Source of the DNA: Heterohyrax brucei
Lineage: Eukaryota; Chordata; Mammalia; Hyracoidea; Procaviidae
Assembly (NCBI GenBank): GCA_028571685.1
Contig: CM053143.1
Coordinates: 137,426,829-137,490,828, forward strand
DNA length: 64,000 nucleotides
Reading direction: 5' to 3'
Shown piece after piece: positions 22,410 to 35,236 of this stretch. The notes below the pieces were generated by a model. The model was not told the DNA's origin. It saw only the letters and a list, made by a program, of their open reading frames with translations, and did not search any database. The stretch's first letter is position 1. Each line of letters begins with the position of its first letter. A program made the translations under genes and the position numbers.

Positions 22410-23150
22410 AGCTGTGGCAGGGAGAATAGCTCTACAAAGATGTCTTTACCCTAATCCTTGGAATCTCTGAATATGTTGTCTTACATGGTAGTAGGGACTT
22501 GGCTGATGTAATGAAGGTTATAAACCTCAAAACAGATTATCCTGGATTGTCTGAGTGAGCCCAATGTAGTGACCCATGAACTCACAGTTGGGAATTTTGA
22601 TTTATAGCAAAGAGAGAGTACAAACTGCTCCACAGGGTTTCCAAGAAGTGGTTGGTGGATTTGAACTGCTGACCTTTTGGTAGTTCACCATAACCAGAGT
22701 TTACCATAGATGTTAACCACTGTGCCATCAGAGCTCCGATGTAATCACATAAAATTGAAGAAATTTCTCTACCTGGGAGCAGCAGAAGATATGACAGAAG
22801 AAGTGAGGTTTGAAGGGTGAAAAGGACTTGACAGTGCTTTTGCTAGCTTGCAAATGAAGGTGGCCTAGAGGAGCTTCCAGGGATCCCCAAGCTGGCAGCC
22901 AGTAAGAAAACAAGAACCTCAACCTTTCGGTTGCAAGAGATTAGATTCCTACCAACAACCTGAATGTGCTTCCAAGCAGATCTTCTACCAGACCCTCTAG
23001 GCTGGCTGACACCTTGATTTCTACCTTGTGAGACTAGCTGAGTCTGTGGACCTTTCACCTATAGAACCGCAAGATGATAAACTTGTGCTGTTTTAAGATG
23101 CTAAATTTGTGATGATTTGTTAGAATAGTAATAGAAAGTTAATGCAACAC
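22410..23150 (+). mobile_element. MLT1-like (MaLR) LTR
   Basis: Begins with 'atgtctttaccctaatcctt' and 'gaatatgttgtcttacatgg', ends with 'gataaacttgtgctgtttta' and 'gaaagttaatgc', the order of MLT1-type LTRs. Interrupted by an AfroSINE at 22615-22737. Confidence 0.6.
22615..22737 (-). repeat. AfroSINE
   Basis: Copy inside the MLT1-like LTR; tail lost, head end 'actgtgccatcagagctcc' present. Confidence 0.75.
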
Positions 23151-23614
23151 AGAAGCAATGTTGGAAGGTATCATAGCTAAGAATTTTCCAAAATTAAATC
23201 AAGGAACAAATTTTCAGGCAAAAGGTTTGCATTGTTCTAGTTAAAGATGACATGTTGAGTGTACACATTAGCTCCAGCTCACTGTCGCCTCCCCCTGATA
23301 AAATGACAGTAGAGGGATTTTTAAAGGAACTTTAAAAAAGGCATTAGGACAAAAAGAATGGTAGAGGATCCAATGTCAATAAAATTTTGGAAGCTAGAGT
23401 GCCATTGAACAGCTGGAAACTGAGAAATCTGAATTCCAACCAGCCACTGAAAGAGATAAAAAGTAACCCAGCTTCTCTAGAAACCTCAAAAGTCCCAGTG
23501 ACTGGTGATAGCAGATGCCCCTGGAAATGGAAAGGAAGGAGTGGCTAAGAGCAGAGTTGTCTTTGGTGGTGGGTTTCCCGTTGTTGTACTCTGTAAGAAA
23601 TCAAGCTAGTTCCT

Positions 23615-23826
23615 TCTGAAAAACCAATGGCACTTGAGTTATTGCTGGCTTATGGTGACCTGTGTGTTTCAGAAAAGAACTGTGCTCAGTGGGGCTTTCG
23701 AGAGCTAATTTTTCAGAAGTAGATCACCAGGCCTTTCTTCTGAGGCACTTCTGGGTAGACTTGAACCTCCAGCTTTCTGCTTAGCAGCTGTGTATGTTAA
23801 CAGGTTGCACCATCCAGGCACTCCTG
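23615..23826 (-). repeat. AfroSINE (long subtype)
   Basis: Carries 'gaagtagatcaccaggcctt' and 'gttgcaccatccaggcactc', the subtype also seen at 38.98k, 46.5k and 53.2k. Confidence 0.8.
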
Positions 23827-24209
23827 GTCCATCTATTTCCACTTTTTGCCTTCCTTATCCTCAGTATTCTGCAGGTGTTTCAGACAGTACCTCATCCACA
23901 GGATGGCTCAGTGGTAACCTGAGCAAACTCTCTGGGCATAGGTAAGCATCATTCATTCTGGACATCAGCAAGCTATTGCTGTCTGCCATCAGTGTGTGCT
24001 CCTCTCTAGAGAGTGACGGGGAAAACAACTGATAATGCTCCCAGGCAGAGGTGACATAAATGCACAGACCAACCTGTCTCCTGGAGGCTCCTTAGCACTT
24101 GCTCGCCTAGAGGGTGTATTGAGTGTGGAGCATGGAGATGTCCTAGTCCCTGGACTTGATTGCTGATTCCATCAAGTCAGTCTGGTGCTGTCCTACTTTT
24201 CCTGCTTGT

Positions 24210-24735
24210 GTTAATTCCCTAGGGTTGCCATAGCAAACTAACGCAAATCTAACACAACAGATGTTTACCGTCTCACAGTTCTAGGGCCCAGAAGCCTAAA
24301 ATCTTGGTGTCAGTAGGGTTGTACTCTTCTGAAGACTCTTGGCCCATGGCCACATCACTTTAATATTTGCCTTTGTCTTCACGAAAACTTTTCCTCTGTG
24401 TGTTGTCAAATCTCCCCTTGTGTCTCTTTGTAAGAACATATGTTATTACTGAATTCAGAAACCGTGGTGACATAGTGGTTAATAGCTATGGCTGCTGACC
24501 AAATCCACTGTCAGCTCCTTGGAAACCCTATGGGGCAGTTCTGCTCTGTCCTATAGAGTCAAAATCCTTTCAGTGACAAAGGGTTTGGTTGTTACTGAAT
24601 TCAGTAACCACAGAGATAATACAGAACAATCTCTTCATCTCAAGGTCCTTGACTGAATTACATCTGCTCTTTTTTCCAAAAAAAATAACACTCATAGGGA
24701 AATAGGACACAAACATATCTTTCGAGGGGAAGCTG
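24210..24735 (-). mobile_element. MLT1-like (MaLR) LTR
   Basis: Reads as the complement of MLT1: 'ttaattccctagggttgcca' at one end and 'aggtccttgactgaattac' further in. Split by an AfroSINE. Confidence 0.65.
24459..24591 (+). repeat. AfroSINE with target duplication
   Basis: Inserted into the MLT1-like LTR with a 13-bp duplication TTACTGAATTCAG at 24446-24458 and 24592-24604. Confidence 0.88.
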
Positions 24736-24744
24736 CTATTCAAC

Positions 24745-25985
24745 CAAATGTGGAAATTATTGAAAAATATCATTAACATCACATGCAAGCAAAATTTTGC
24801 TGAAGATCATTCAGAAGTGGTTACAGCAGTATATTGACAAGGAACTGCTAGAAATTCAAGCCCTATTTAAAAAGAATAAAGGAAACCATTGCTGATGTCT
24901 GATGGATCCTGGCTGAAAGCAGAGAAAACCAGAAAGATGTTGACCTATGTTCTGTTGATTATGCTAACGAATTCAACTGTATGGATCATAACAAATTATG
25001 GATAACATTGTGGAGAATGGAAATTCCAGAGCACTTAATTGTGCTTATGAGGAATTTGTACCTGGATAAAGAGTTTAGACAGAAAGAGAGGATACTGCAT
25101 GGTTTAAAGTTAGGGAAATTGTGCATCAGGGTTGTATTCTTTTACCCTACCTATTCAGTCTGTAAACTGGACATATAATCTGACAAGCTCCAATACACGA
25201 AGAGCAGCGGGGCATCAGGATTGGAGGAAGACCCATTAACACCTGCATTGTGCAGATAACACAGCCTTGCTTGCTGAAAGTAAAGAGGACTTGAAGCACT
25301 TACTGATGATGATCAAAGACTACAGCCTTCAGCATGGTTTAAAATTCTACATAAAGGAGACAAAAATCCTCATAAATGGACAAATAAGTAACATTACTAT
25401 AAACAGAGAATTGATTGAAGTTGTTAAATATTTCATTTTACTTGGGTCCACAATCAACACCTGTTGAATTAACAGTCAAGAAATCAAAAGACACACTGCA
25501 TTGGGCAACTGCTGCAAAGAAGCTCTTACAGTGTTGAAGAGCAAAACTGTCACCTTGAAGACTAGCGTACATCTGACCCTCATATGCATATGAAAGCTGG
25601 ACAATGAAGAAGGAAGACTGAAGAACTGATGCCTCTGAATTGTGGTGCTGGAGAAGAATATTGAATATACTATACCGCCAAAAAATGAACAAATTTGTCT
25701 TGGAGCAAGTAAAACCAGAATGCTCCTGAAAAGCAAGGGTGACGAGACAATGTATATCGGACATACTCTGGACAGGTTATCGGGAGGGACCAGTCTGGAG
25801 AAGGATGTCATACTTGGTAAAGCGGAGGATCAGTGTAAAAGAGGAAGACTCTCAATGAGGCGGAGTGACACAGTGGCTGCAACAATGGGATCAAGCATGA
25901 CAACAATTGTGAGGATGCTGCAGGCCCGGGCAGCGTTGCATCTTGTTGCATCTCCATGAGCTCCATGGCCCCTAACAACAACATT
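24745..25985 (+). mobile_element. RTE1-like LINE, 5'-truncated
   Basis: Matches the 3' 1.2 kb of the copy at 11.15k. A frame at 24981-25178 starts MDHNKLWITLWRMEIPEH, a reverse-transcriptase fragment. The end 'ccatggcccctaacaacaac' is the RTE tail. It abuts an AfroSINE. Confidence 0.85.
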
Positions 25986-25997
25986 ACTTAATGTCTT

Positions 25998-26205
25998 GTC
26001 TGCCTAGGTGGCACGAATGGTTAAGCACTCAACTACTAGCCACAAAGCTGGCTGTTCAAACCTACCCAGGAGCACTTCAGAAAACAGGCCTGGCCATCTG
26101 CTTCCAAAAGGTCACGGCCTTGAAACCTACAGAGCAGTTCTGCTCTGCACACATATTGCCATCAGTTGGGGACAGCTCAGTGGAAACTAGTAACAACAAC
26201 ATTCA
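25998..26205 (+). repeat. AfroSINE (long subtype)
   Basis: Head 'ctaggtggcacgaatggtta' immediately follows the RTE tail; includes the 'cttccaaaaggtcacggcct' block. Confidence 0.82.
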
Positions 26206-27250
26206 TTCCTAGCTCTTGATATTTTTATTAGTCTGAGCCAGCAGATAGACAAAAGGCTGTGTCACGTATCCTACAGAGCCTTACAGTGGCGTAACGGGTT
26301 TTCATTTTTCTTTCCTCTCTCCCTTCCTTTTTCATTTGACTTAAAAATGAGAATTTTCCAAACTTGTTTATTCATTTTAGCTATGGTTAGAGCAGGAGAA
26401 GAATGGGAAGACCATCCAGGTGATAGTAAAAGAATTCCATGAAGTATAAAAGTAATTATTCTGTCATTGCTTTACAGTGTAATAGAGCAGTACAGTGAAA
26501 TATGAATTAACATTTTACTGGGAGTAAGATTCTAAAGTCAGTGTATGAGACAAATATATTATCAAATACGTACCTTTAATGCTAGAATCGCATTCAGAGG
26601 GGGCTCTCTTTCCAGAGGCAGAGGGAATTGTGATTAACTGAGTGAGCAGTGGAACTTATATTTGATCTCAGTTTCACCATGAAGCACAAAGTCGAGAGGA
26701 CAGAGTTGCCAAAATTATTCAAATAGTGTTTTTTTCTTCCTTTTTATTACATGTTTCTTGGCTGAGAACGTTTTGTTGGATTTGTGGAAGTGAAACACTT
26801 GTGTGGTGGAACTCCATTCTAAGTGTCAGTTGATGGCATGGAATGAATATTACAGGAGTTCAGAAAATTTTCATGAAATGTTCTGAGAATAAGAGCAGCC
26901 ACTCGGTTTCACTGAGAGCAGGTGGGACTTGAAAAAACTCGAACTTGGATGCTTACAGAAGAGGGAAAGAGATCTGGGGTAGGGAGAAAAGGAGGAAAGG
27001 AGGTAACACAATGGGAAAGATATTGATGGGAAGCGTAGTTGCCTCAGTCGTAGCAAAGACTGCAGATGGCAGGGCACAGGTGATGTCAAGACTGGAAATG
27101 AAAAGGGAAGTTAGATTACTAAAGGACTCACAAATGTTAGAGTTTAGAACTTGAATTTTATCCAACAAGTAATGAGGAGTTACTGAAAGATTTTAACCTG
27201 GAAAATCATATAATGAATTAGTTTTGGTAAAAATTCCTCTGGGTAGCAGA
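26206..27250. other. Intergenic, no feature recognised
   Basis: No ORF with family resemblance; purine-rich 26940-27030. Confidence 0.4.
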
Positions 27251-27253
27251 AGG

Positions 27254-27455
27254 ATGGACTACCTAGGTGGTACAGACAGTTTAGAGCTTGACTCCTAGCT
27301 GAAAGGCTGATGGTTTCAAGCCACCCAGAGGCAAGTAGGGGGACCAACCTGGTAATCTTTTTCCGAAAGGTCACAGCCCTGCAAACTCTGTCGAGCAGTT
27401 CTATTCTGCACACACGTCATTGCCGTGAGTCAGAATGCTTTGATGATAACTAACA
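27254..27455 (+). repeat. AfroSINE (long subtype)
   Basis: 'ggactacctaggtggtacag' head; 'gagcagttctattctgcaca' tail side. Confidence 0.82.
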
Positions 27456-27457
27456 AG

Positions 27458-27606
27458 AGAGGTCAGCTGCTAACTGTAAAAGTTGGAAGCTAGAATCCAC
27501 CAGGCTGTCCTTGGAAAGAAACCCTATGGGGACAGTTCTACTCTGTCCTATAAGGTCTCTATGAGTCAGAATTGATGGCAATGGGTTTGGTTTGGTTTGG
27601 TTTAAA
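27458..27606 (+). repeat. AfroSINE
   Basis: Follows the previous copy directly; its head is cut off and its tail ends in (GGTTT)n. Confidence 0.82.
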
Positions 27607-28684
27607 CAACTACAGTAGAAGCCCGGTGCAGAAAACAATGTTACTTAGAAAAGTACTTAGAAGACTATTTCAATGGCTATAACAAAGGCCTGAGGGAAGA
27701 TGGGAAAAATATATAAAAGAATGGGCAGGGTTTAATGATAGACCAGTCTTTATGAATGACGAAGCGGAAAGTCCGGGGAAATGCCACAATTTTGAGCTTC
27801 AGAGACACCAAGATGGTAGAATGAAGAAGCCAGCTGTGAGTGAGCTTGCAGAGAAGAGGGAGCTGCTGTAGTCTTGGTCCACTATATAACGGGCTAGAGG
27901 TGATGTTGCAGAAATAGGTGAAAGCAGCTGGCTGTGTGCAGGTCACGTGTAGGAGAAACTTAACAGAGATATAATGAGGTTTCTCCTCTGCATTTTCAAA
28001 ACATATTCTGTATGTCTGAATGTTGTTACCTCTACTGTAATCACTTATTAACCTGTTCACCCATTAGACTAAGCTCCTTATGGTACAAAGAAGACTATGT
28101 TCTTTGTATCTTTAGAAGACTGAAGGATTCTTCTTTCCACCGATAAGCCAAGTAGGTTGTCTAGCACTCTGGATTTATCCAGACACTAAAACATCAATAT
28201 TATTGACAGTGAATTGAGTTCCTTTGATTTAAGCAGCAGCAGCTCAGTTTTTCCATTGTCACAGGTGTTTGGTTCAACTGGCAACCCAAATATTAGTGGC
28301 AGATAAGGATAATGGTTACAGCAGTTCCGGTCTGTCTGGAGCCACAGTGAGTAGGCTACAAAAGACACTCAAGCTTTGTGAAGGGTCAGATGTTATGAGA
28401 AGCTATTCTTCAGTAGCAAAGACACAGGAAAATCCTTCACCAGCAAAGGTTACTTTTAAAAGTACAAGGTTGAAGCATCTTGATAACGTACCAATTTATT
28501 TTGTGTTTCTATGAAGACATCAAGAATTCTCATTTCATAATGCTAGTGCAAAGAATTACACTTTTAAATCAGTATTTGAGGTCAGTAAAAATCGAGTTTA
28601 TTGAGGTCTCTGTACGAATGAAAATACTGATAGACACTAGTACATTAAAAAATACCTTTTACGTCTAAAGTGCTGTGATCCAAA
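27607..28684. other. Intergenic, no feature recognised
   Basis: Nothing with a clear identity was seen. Confidence 0.4.
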
Positions 28685-28867
28685 GACAAAAGACAAACTG
28701 GAAAAAATATCTGGGACTCATATCATAGGGCTAACATATAAAAAGCTCCTACAAATTGACAATAAAAAGACTAGCAATTATTTTTATAATAGAATAAATT
28801 ACAAGTATATTTAAAATGGGCAAAAGCTTGAAAAGATAAACCATTAAATGGCTTTTGTCCATATGGA
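28685..28867 (+). mobile_element. Old L1 ORF2 fragment
   Basis: 'aactggaaaaaatatctggg' and 'gctcctacaaattgacaata' with 'aaaatgggcaaaagcttgaa' are typical L1 ORF2 text. Confidence 0.65.
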
Positions 28868-29052
28868 AACAAACAAACAAACAAAAGAAAAACCCTAAGC
28901 CTGCTGGTGTCAAGTGGGTTCCGACCCATAGTGATCCTGGATCACAGAGTAGAACTGACTCATAGGGTCTCCAAAGAGCTGCTAGGGAATTCAACCTGCT
29001 GACGTTCTGGCTAGCAGCTGTAACACTTAACCACTGTACCACCAGGGCTCCC
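28868..29052 (-). repeat. AfroSINE
   Basis: Starts with (CAAA)n, the complement of the tail, and ends 'gtaccaccagggctccc'. Confidence 0.88.
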
Positions 29053-29060
29053 ACTGAAAA

Positions 29061-29261
29061 TGCAACAAACAAACAAATACCCATTGATTTAGTTCTGACT
29101 CATTACAACCCTATAGGACACAGAGATACTTTCTTAAAACAACCCTATAAGACGGGGTAGAAGTGTCCTAATGAGTTTTCAAGGAGTGCATGGTGGGTTC
29201 AAACTGCTGACTTCTGGTTAGCAGCTGTAGCAGTTCAACACTACACCACAGGGTGGGTACC
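29061..29261 (-). repeat. AfroSINE with target duplication
   Basis: A second copy in tandem; CCCACTGAAA occurs at both junctions (29051 and 29262), so it landed next to the first. Confidence 0.8.
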
Positions 29262-29297
29262 CCACTGAAAGTAAGGGGCATATAAATGAAAACCGGG

Positions 29298-29545
29298 AAG
29301 TCCCTGCATGCTGCTGCAAATGGTTAATGGGCTTAACTGCTAACCAAGATGTTAGAGGTCCACTTGGAGATACCACAAAAGAAAGGCCTGGTAATCTACT
29401 TCTAGGAAAGCAGCCATTGAAGACACTGTGGTCCAACAACAGAAATAAAATACATCACATAGATAAGAAAGAAAACACCACAGAGCATAGTTCTATTCTG
29501 ATAAACGTGAAGTCACTATGAGTCTAAATTATCTTGACAGCAACT
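29298..29545 (+). repeat. AfroSINE (long subtype)
   Basis: Head 'agtccctgcatgctgctgca'; tail 'gtcactatgagtctaaatta' and 'cttgacagcaactt'. Confidence 0.8.
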
Positions 29546-29609
29546 TATTTTTTTTTTTGGAAATAAAAACTGGCACGTGAAGGATGCATAGGTAGTCACG
29601 TGAAAGCTC

Positions 29610-29800
29610 GAGAAAGACAATGAGCTAACATTTGATAAACAAATGATAGCTATTGTGTCTTGTTTTCTAGGCTCTGTTCTAAGTGCTGCTTGACATAATC
29701 CATGCTTTACATGCATTAGTTCATCTAATTGCCACTCTAGCCCAATGTGCTGAAAGGATTGGTACCCTCATTTTACATGTGAGGCTAAGAAACTTTTCAG
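29610..29800 (-). repeat. MIR SINE
   Basis: 'gctctgttctaagtgctgct' and 'cctcattttacatgtgaggc', the complement of the MIR core and 3' part. Confidence 0.7.
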
Positions 29801-30389
29801 AACCCTGGGAATTAAAATAAAAAATCTCCCAAACCTCTGAATCTGTCCAAGGCTGTCAAAGAAGGAAACTCCATTAGCCAATGGCCAAGGTAGAAAACAG
29901 TTAGATAATAATCAATTAAACTTTGTGGAGACACTGAGTTGCCAGAAACCTAAACTGTCAATTATACCAACTTCCCCCATAAAGCAGATTTTCTCTGTAT
30001 ACTTTCCAAACACATGCCATCCTAGCTGCTATCTAAATACCTCCAGTGACAAGAGAACTCGTTGCAATGCCAAACATGTGAGAAAAATTCTTCTGTATAT
30101 GAAGCAGAAATCTGCCTTTCCATAAGTGTCAGCAATTTGCTCTGAAAGGTCCAAAGAAAGTACACTTTCCCCTGCTGCAGGCAATGACTCTTCAATCAAT
30201 ATCTTCAATCCTTCAGCTTTGTTCATGACTTGGTCTCAAACCCATCACTTACCTGGCTGCCTCCTCTCTACTAGACACACTGCGGTTTCTCAGTTTTTTA
30301 AGTTAAACTTTATACCCAGAAATGATTGCATCAGATCAGGGCTGAGTGCTGAGACAGATATATTTACTTTCCTCACTCTATCTGCAAAG

Positions 30390-30536
30390 GAGCCTGCAGA
30401 GGCAGCAGTCAAGTGCTGGGCTGTTAATGGAGAGGTTGAGAGCTGGTGGTTTGAACCCACCAGCCTGGGAAACCCTTCAGGACAGTTCAGCTCCGTCCGA
30501 TCATTTTGAGTTGGAATTGACTCAATGGCGGTGTGT
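30390..30536 (+). repeat. AfroSINE
   Basis: B-box-like 'ggtttgaacccaccagcc' and tail 'tgagttggaattgactcaa'. Confidence 0.82.
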
Positions 30537-30539
30537 TGT

Positions 30540-31275
30540 AACCGGTGGCACATTCAATGAATATCACCACCGTCTAGATCACATTAGCCTTTTCACCAAC
30601 CAGGACATGTATTCTCTAGTGAGGGACTGTACACAGGCCTGTTTCTATGGCTGACCTGTTTTAAATGTTTGTAATTACTTATCTTGAATGAGAACATGAA
30701 GTTTCTGCGACAGAGGTCCAAATTATTACCATTTAATCCCTGGTCCTGTATGCAGGATAGGGATCCTCCCAATCCAATTTGTGAACCTGGGAGTTCATAT
30801 GAGATGCAGTTGTCTCAAGGAAACCTTTGCTACCTAGCATAAACCAATTAATCTTGGAAAGCAAAGGGATAGATACCTGGCTTCTAACTCTTTGGACTAC
30901 AAATAAATGTCTCCAGAGGAGGGAAGTAAAACAAGGCTTTCGGATACTGGAAGGTATCCTTGGTTCCAGGTTTTGCATCCCATTTGGCATGTAAACATGA
31001 ATCACTAGGGAGATAAATCTCTCCAGAGTTCTGGCACTATCTATTCAGTCATAATTTAACTTCGTGGTTTGTTCTTTAACCTAGGTTTCAGTAAAATTTG
31101 CTTAGAAAGTCCTAACTGTGCAGAATCACGAAAATACTTTCTGACTTGGACTTGATTCAAGTCTTGTTCTCAGGCCTAGACTGTTCTCCCTGCTACCTCA
31201 CGGGCCTGCTTCCTTATCACAGATCTTGGGGACTCAGTTCCACTATCAGTCAAAACTCATCTGGGTGCCTGTATC
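30540..31275. other. Intergenic, no feature recognised
   Basis: No repeat or coding assignment. Confidence 0.4.
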
Positions 31276-31284
31276 TGCATATTG

Positions 31285-31490
31285 GAAGTCCCTGGGTGGC
31301 TCAAATGGTTAAGCACTCAGCTGATGACCAAAAAGTTGGAGATTCAAATTCATCTAGAAGCCTTTCACAAGAAAGTCCTGGCAATCTGCTTCCCACAAAA
31401 GTCAGCCACTGAAGACCCTGTGGAACACAGTTCTATTCTGAAACATGCAATTGTCATAACTTGGTGTGAGTCAACTGGAAGATAACTTGT
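31285..31490 (+). repeat. AfroSINE (long subtype)
   Basis: 'agtccctgggtggctcaaat' head with intact-looking A-box. Confidence 0.85.
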
Positions 31491-31811
31491 ACTGGGATCT
31501 GAAGACCTGATTGCTTGGTGTCCAAAGAATCCACACATTAAATAAAAGAGTCATGTTTAAAATACCTGCCAGGGCCAGAGTGCAGATGCTGGTTCACAGC
31601 AACACTGATCAAGTAAGAACCATCCTGCACCCTTCACCTCTTCTCCCACCGTGAACAAACTGGGGAGAGGAGGAGCTGAAACGTCAATGGGAAAAAAGTA
31701 AAGCTGTGAACGCTTCCTCTTCTTTCTCGCCTGAAGCAGCCCAGACCAGGGAAGGGTGAGGACACCTACCATTAAGCCAGATTTAAAGGTTTTCGATAGT
31801 GATCCAGCTCT

Positions 31812-31862
31812 AGATATTTGAATTACGTGAGTCGGATCCGACTCGACGGCACTTGGCTTGGC
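31812..31862 (+). repeat. AfroSINE tail fragment
   Basis: 'gtgagtcggatccgactcga' with little divergence from the tail consensus. Confidence 0.7.
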
Positions 31863-32004
31863 TGACCTAGGCCTTAGCCTACTTGGGCAAGACGAGACAA
31901 ATCTTAGGTCCTGCCCGAGTTTTTAACCCAGGGATTAGGAGGAAAACCGATTGTGTGGATAAGGCACAAAATTCATATTTGAGTCATTCTGAGCCAAAGT
32001 GATG

Positions 32005-32215
32005 TTAGCTGTTGTCCATCACCCCCAACTCACGGTGAGTGCCTCATGTGTGACACTGCAGAACTGCTCCATAGAGTTTTCTTGGCTGCTATCTTTGTGA
32101 CAGCAGACTGTCAGGCCTGTCTGCCACAGATGCATTTGATGAGTTCAAACTATCAACCTTTCTTAGCGCCTGATCAGAAATTGCTTCTGCCACCCAATCC
32201 GAGCCAAGCCAAACC
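32005..32215 (-). repeat. AfroSINE, diverged
   Basis: 'gttagctgttgtccatcacc' and 'gaactgctccatagagtttt' are weak matches to the long subtype. Confidence 0.55.
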
Positions 32216-32219
32216 ATTC

Positions 32220-33335
32220 ATTGTTTAAACATTGAACATAAATATGTCTTTGGCTCCTTTTTTCCCTCAAAGGGGAAAAAAAAAATCATCTGAACAGGAA
32301 GATTCTGACACACAGAACCTCCCTCAGCCTACTCTTCCCCAGTCCTCCCAAATTGGGTGCTAGCGACAACAAAAACAAAAACAAATCAGAAACAAATTCT
32401 GTAGGGACCTACAGTCTCTAAGAGGTGGTGCAAATATAAATACATTCAAGAAGAGCTGGAGAAATTAATGACTGTTAAACACGTAATGGGGTATTGTGAG
32501 AGACCAGCCGTATGACAGGGAACACCCTTATCTCTGGAGTTGACATAACGGGATCAACCATGCAGTCCACCACTCAGCAAACAGTTTCAGGTTTCAAGGG
32601 GAAGACCAGTGCCGGGGCTGATCCAATACAGCCGTTACTTCAGTGGGGTTGATGCTTCTTCTCATAGCATTTAATTCTTTGTATTGTAATCGAGTTTTAA
32701 ATTTATTTAGTAGAACTGTGCATTTAACTCAAACTACTTTTCAGAAGCACAGAGAAAATATGCCCCCTTATTAACTAATTCAGCCTTCTTTCTGGGTTCC
32801 ACTTTGCTAGTAAAAAGTAAAAATAATTAACTTTCAAATCTCTCTTGGTTTAAACTTTGTCTGATCCAATAATTTAAATAGTTCCTTTAGGTGATTTTAG
32901 TTTCTCTAGGCAACGAGATGCCTAGTCTGCCAAATTTCTCACTCTTTCAGCTCCGAGATGGTAGGTGGGTGTGTGATGTGGGTTGTTGTGAGGTTGCCGG
33001 ACCTTGCAGCAGACAGGAAGACTTGTGACCCTGGGGAGCAGTGCCCTCGGCTCCTTAAACTATGTCTCCCTGTTTGCTCTCAGTGTTGCTGGTGCTGCAG
33101 TTGAAACCTATGGCTGGTGTAATTCAGCTCTCTGGGGCTATCTCTGATTTACTCAGCCTATCCTGGGATCCTCCTAGCATAGTGTATCCCTCCATGGTCT
33201 CGGGGTGACTTCCATTCAACCTCGGCACATCTCACCGTCCCTTAGCCACCACTTACCTACACTACGGATCCTCAGTCAGACTCTCAGATGGTTCTGGGTC
33301 AGTAGAGCCTGACATGGAAACTACTAAGAAACAAA
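32220..33335. other. Intergenic, no feature recognised
   Basis: An A-tract near 32276 and ordinary AT-rich DNA; nothing else could be assigned. Confidence 0.4.
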
Positions 33336-33337
33336 AC

Positions 33338-33400
33338 AAAACAAAGCAAAACCTGTGGCTGGTGAGTTGATTTCTACTCCCAGGGACCCTAAAACATATA
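33338..33400 (-). repeat. AfroSINE tail fragment
   Basis: (AAAAC)n followed by 'gctggtgagttgatttctac'. Confidence 0.6.
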
Positions 33401-33684
33401 GTAAGCAATTAATGTTTTCATTCTGTAACAAATATTCATCTCTTCTAGGACCGCCTAGTGTTTGGAACCAAAATATCATGTGTTAGCAGAAGCAAAAGAG
33501 AAAAATCATATGAATAATTTCCTAAGATAGTAACCTTATTAACGTCGTATTGCATCACGCTTCTACATTATCAACTGATACATGGTAGTACAGGAACTCA
33601 AACAACAAATAACAAGAACGTAAAGTGAAAGCCCCTTTATAAGATGTAACACTCTCCGCTCTTCATTTTCCTAAAGACAGCTAC

Positions 33685-33842
33685 TGCAGAGCCATGGCAG
33701 TGGAGAGACAAAGATCCCAGCTGCTCCAAAATTCAGCTGTTCGAATCCACCAGCCACTCCTTGGAAACCTTAAGGGGCAGTTTCATGATGTCCTACCTGG
33801 TCACTATGAATCAGAATTGACTCAATGACAATAGGTTTTTTT
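33685..33842 (+). repeat. AfroSINE
   Basis: 'gttcgaatccaccagccact' B-box region is close to consensus; tail runs into T9. Confidence 0.82.
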
Positions 33843-34621
33843 TTTCCTTCTTTCGTTTTTTTCTTGAAGTCAGTAAACCTGTCTTGCTAGCCTCACAGGC
33901 CATCAGTAAATGCTTGAAGAATGACTAAATGATTCAAATGAAAGAAAGAATGAATACAATCATCAAATAGTAAAGGGTAAGTCAAATGTCTTCAAGAAAA
34001 AACATAAACTTGTGAGATGCTGTTTGTTTTTTTAAACCTTTCTTCATAGAATTATGTCTGATTAAAACAAAACAAAGATGAAATGATTAGGCTTTGTTTA
34101 CAATTACTTTTGACTGCTCTTTGTTGACCTTTAGTTATTTTACACTGAACGATAGTGAAAGAAGGCTGGAACAGTAACGAGGCATTTCATCAAGGCTACA
34201 CTGTTTTTCTGTGAATATCTGAGACCACGATGGTAGTGTCCAAAGCTTTCACGGCTTATTTTAGCTTTGAAATGTTATCTAGAGTAGAGTCAATATAGCC
34301 TTCTGCTGTGTAATGTACTGGAGTGAAATGGAATGCACTGGTGATTAATTGGATTTGTCAGTGTTTTAAAAGTTAGTAATATGATTCTTTTTTAAATTAA
34401 ATAAGACATAACTTGAACAGTCTGATTATAATGGAGAAGAAACTTATTGGTTGGGCCAGTGAACAGTTTATTGGCACATAAAAAAGAAATGGCACTTAGT
34501 TTACATTCAGTTTCCAGGATTAGTAAAGGATCCTAAATCAATTTCTTAGAAACTCAGTGGCAGATAAAGAGCCCCTGTTCCCTGCTTTGTCCTGAGTGAG
34601 CACATAGCAAATATCTCTATA

Positions 34622-34740
34622 AGGTGACTATGACAGGGAAGCAGATATGATGAAGTCAGACAGATCTGGGTTTGAGTTGTGGCTCTATCTCTTCTTCGCA
34701 GTATGAACTTGGGGAAACTATTTAACCTCTCAAAGTGCCC
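34622..34740 (+). repeat. MIR SINE
   Basis: 'gatctgggtttgagttgtgg' then 'aacttggggaaactatttaa' and 'cctctcaaagtgcc' in MIR order. Confidence 0.7.
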
Positions 34741-34741
34741 A

Positions 34742-34895
34742 TAAAAAACCTGTTGCCACTGAGTCAATCATGGCTTATAGCAATCCTATAGGATAGAGTA
34801 GAACTGCTTAAGATTTCCAAGGAGCCATTGGTAGATTCAAACTGCCAACTTCCTGGTTGGCAGCTAAACTCTTGACTAGTATGCTTCTAGCCCTC
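34742..34895 (-). repeat. AfroSINE
   Basis: Lies directly against the 3' side of the MIR, probably having inserted into it. Confidence 0.82.
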
Positions 34896-35236
34896 CAAAT
34901 TGTAGGCTTATTGGGAGAATAACACATTCTCACCACAATGTTTGGCACACAGTGCTTAAGGTAACCACAGACACCAACATTAACAACAAGAGCTTCGCCT
35001 CTGTTAACCAGTGTTTGCTTGGGTTGCTGCTAGAACAACCAAACCTTTACTTCTTCCCTCTACAGCTACATTGGTCTCCTCCAGCATCCATCCTCCTCCC
35101 CTCACTGTCTCAGGGGTGGAGTGAACAAGGGATGGTGTTGGCAGTGGTGAAAGTTGTGAACCACAGCTGTAAATGCTGTAATCTTGAAGCCAGAAGTCCA
35201 CGGAAGGCCCCCAGACTTCTACCTTTCCAGCTCCTA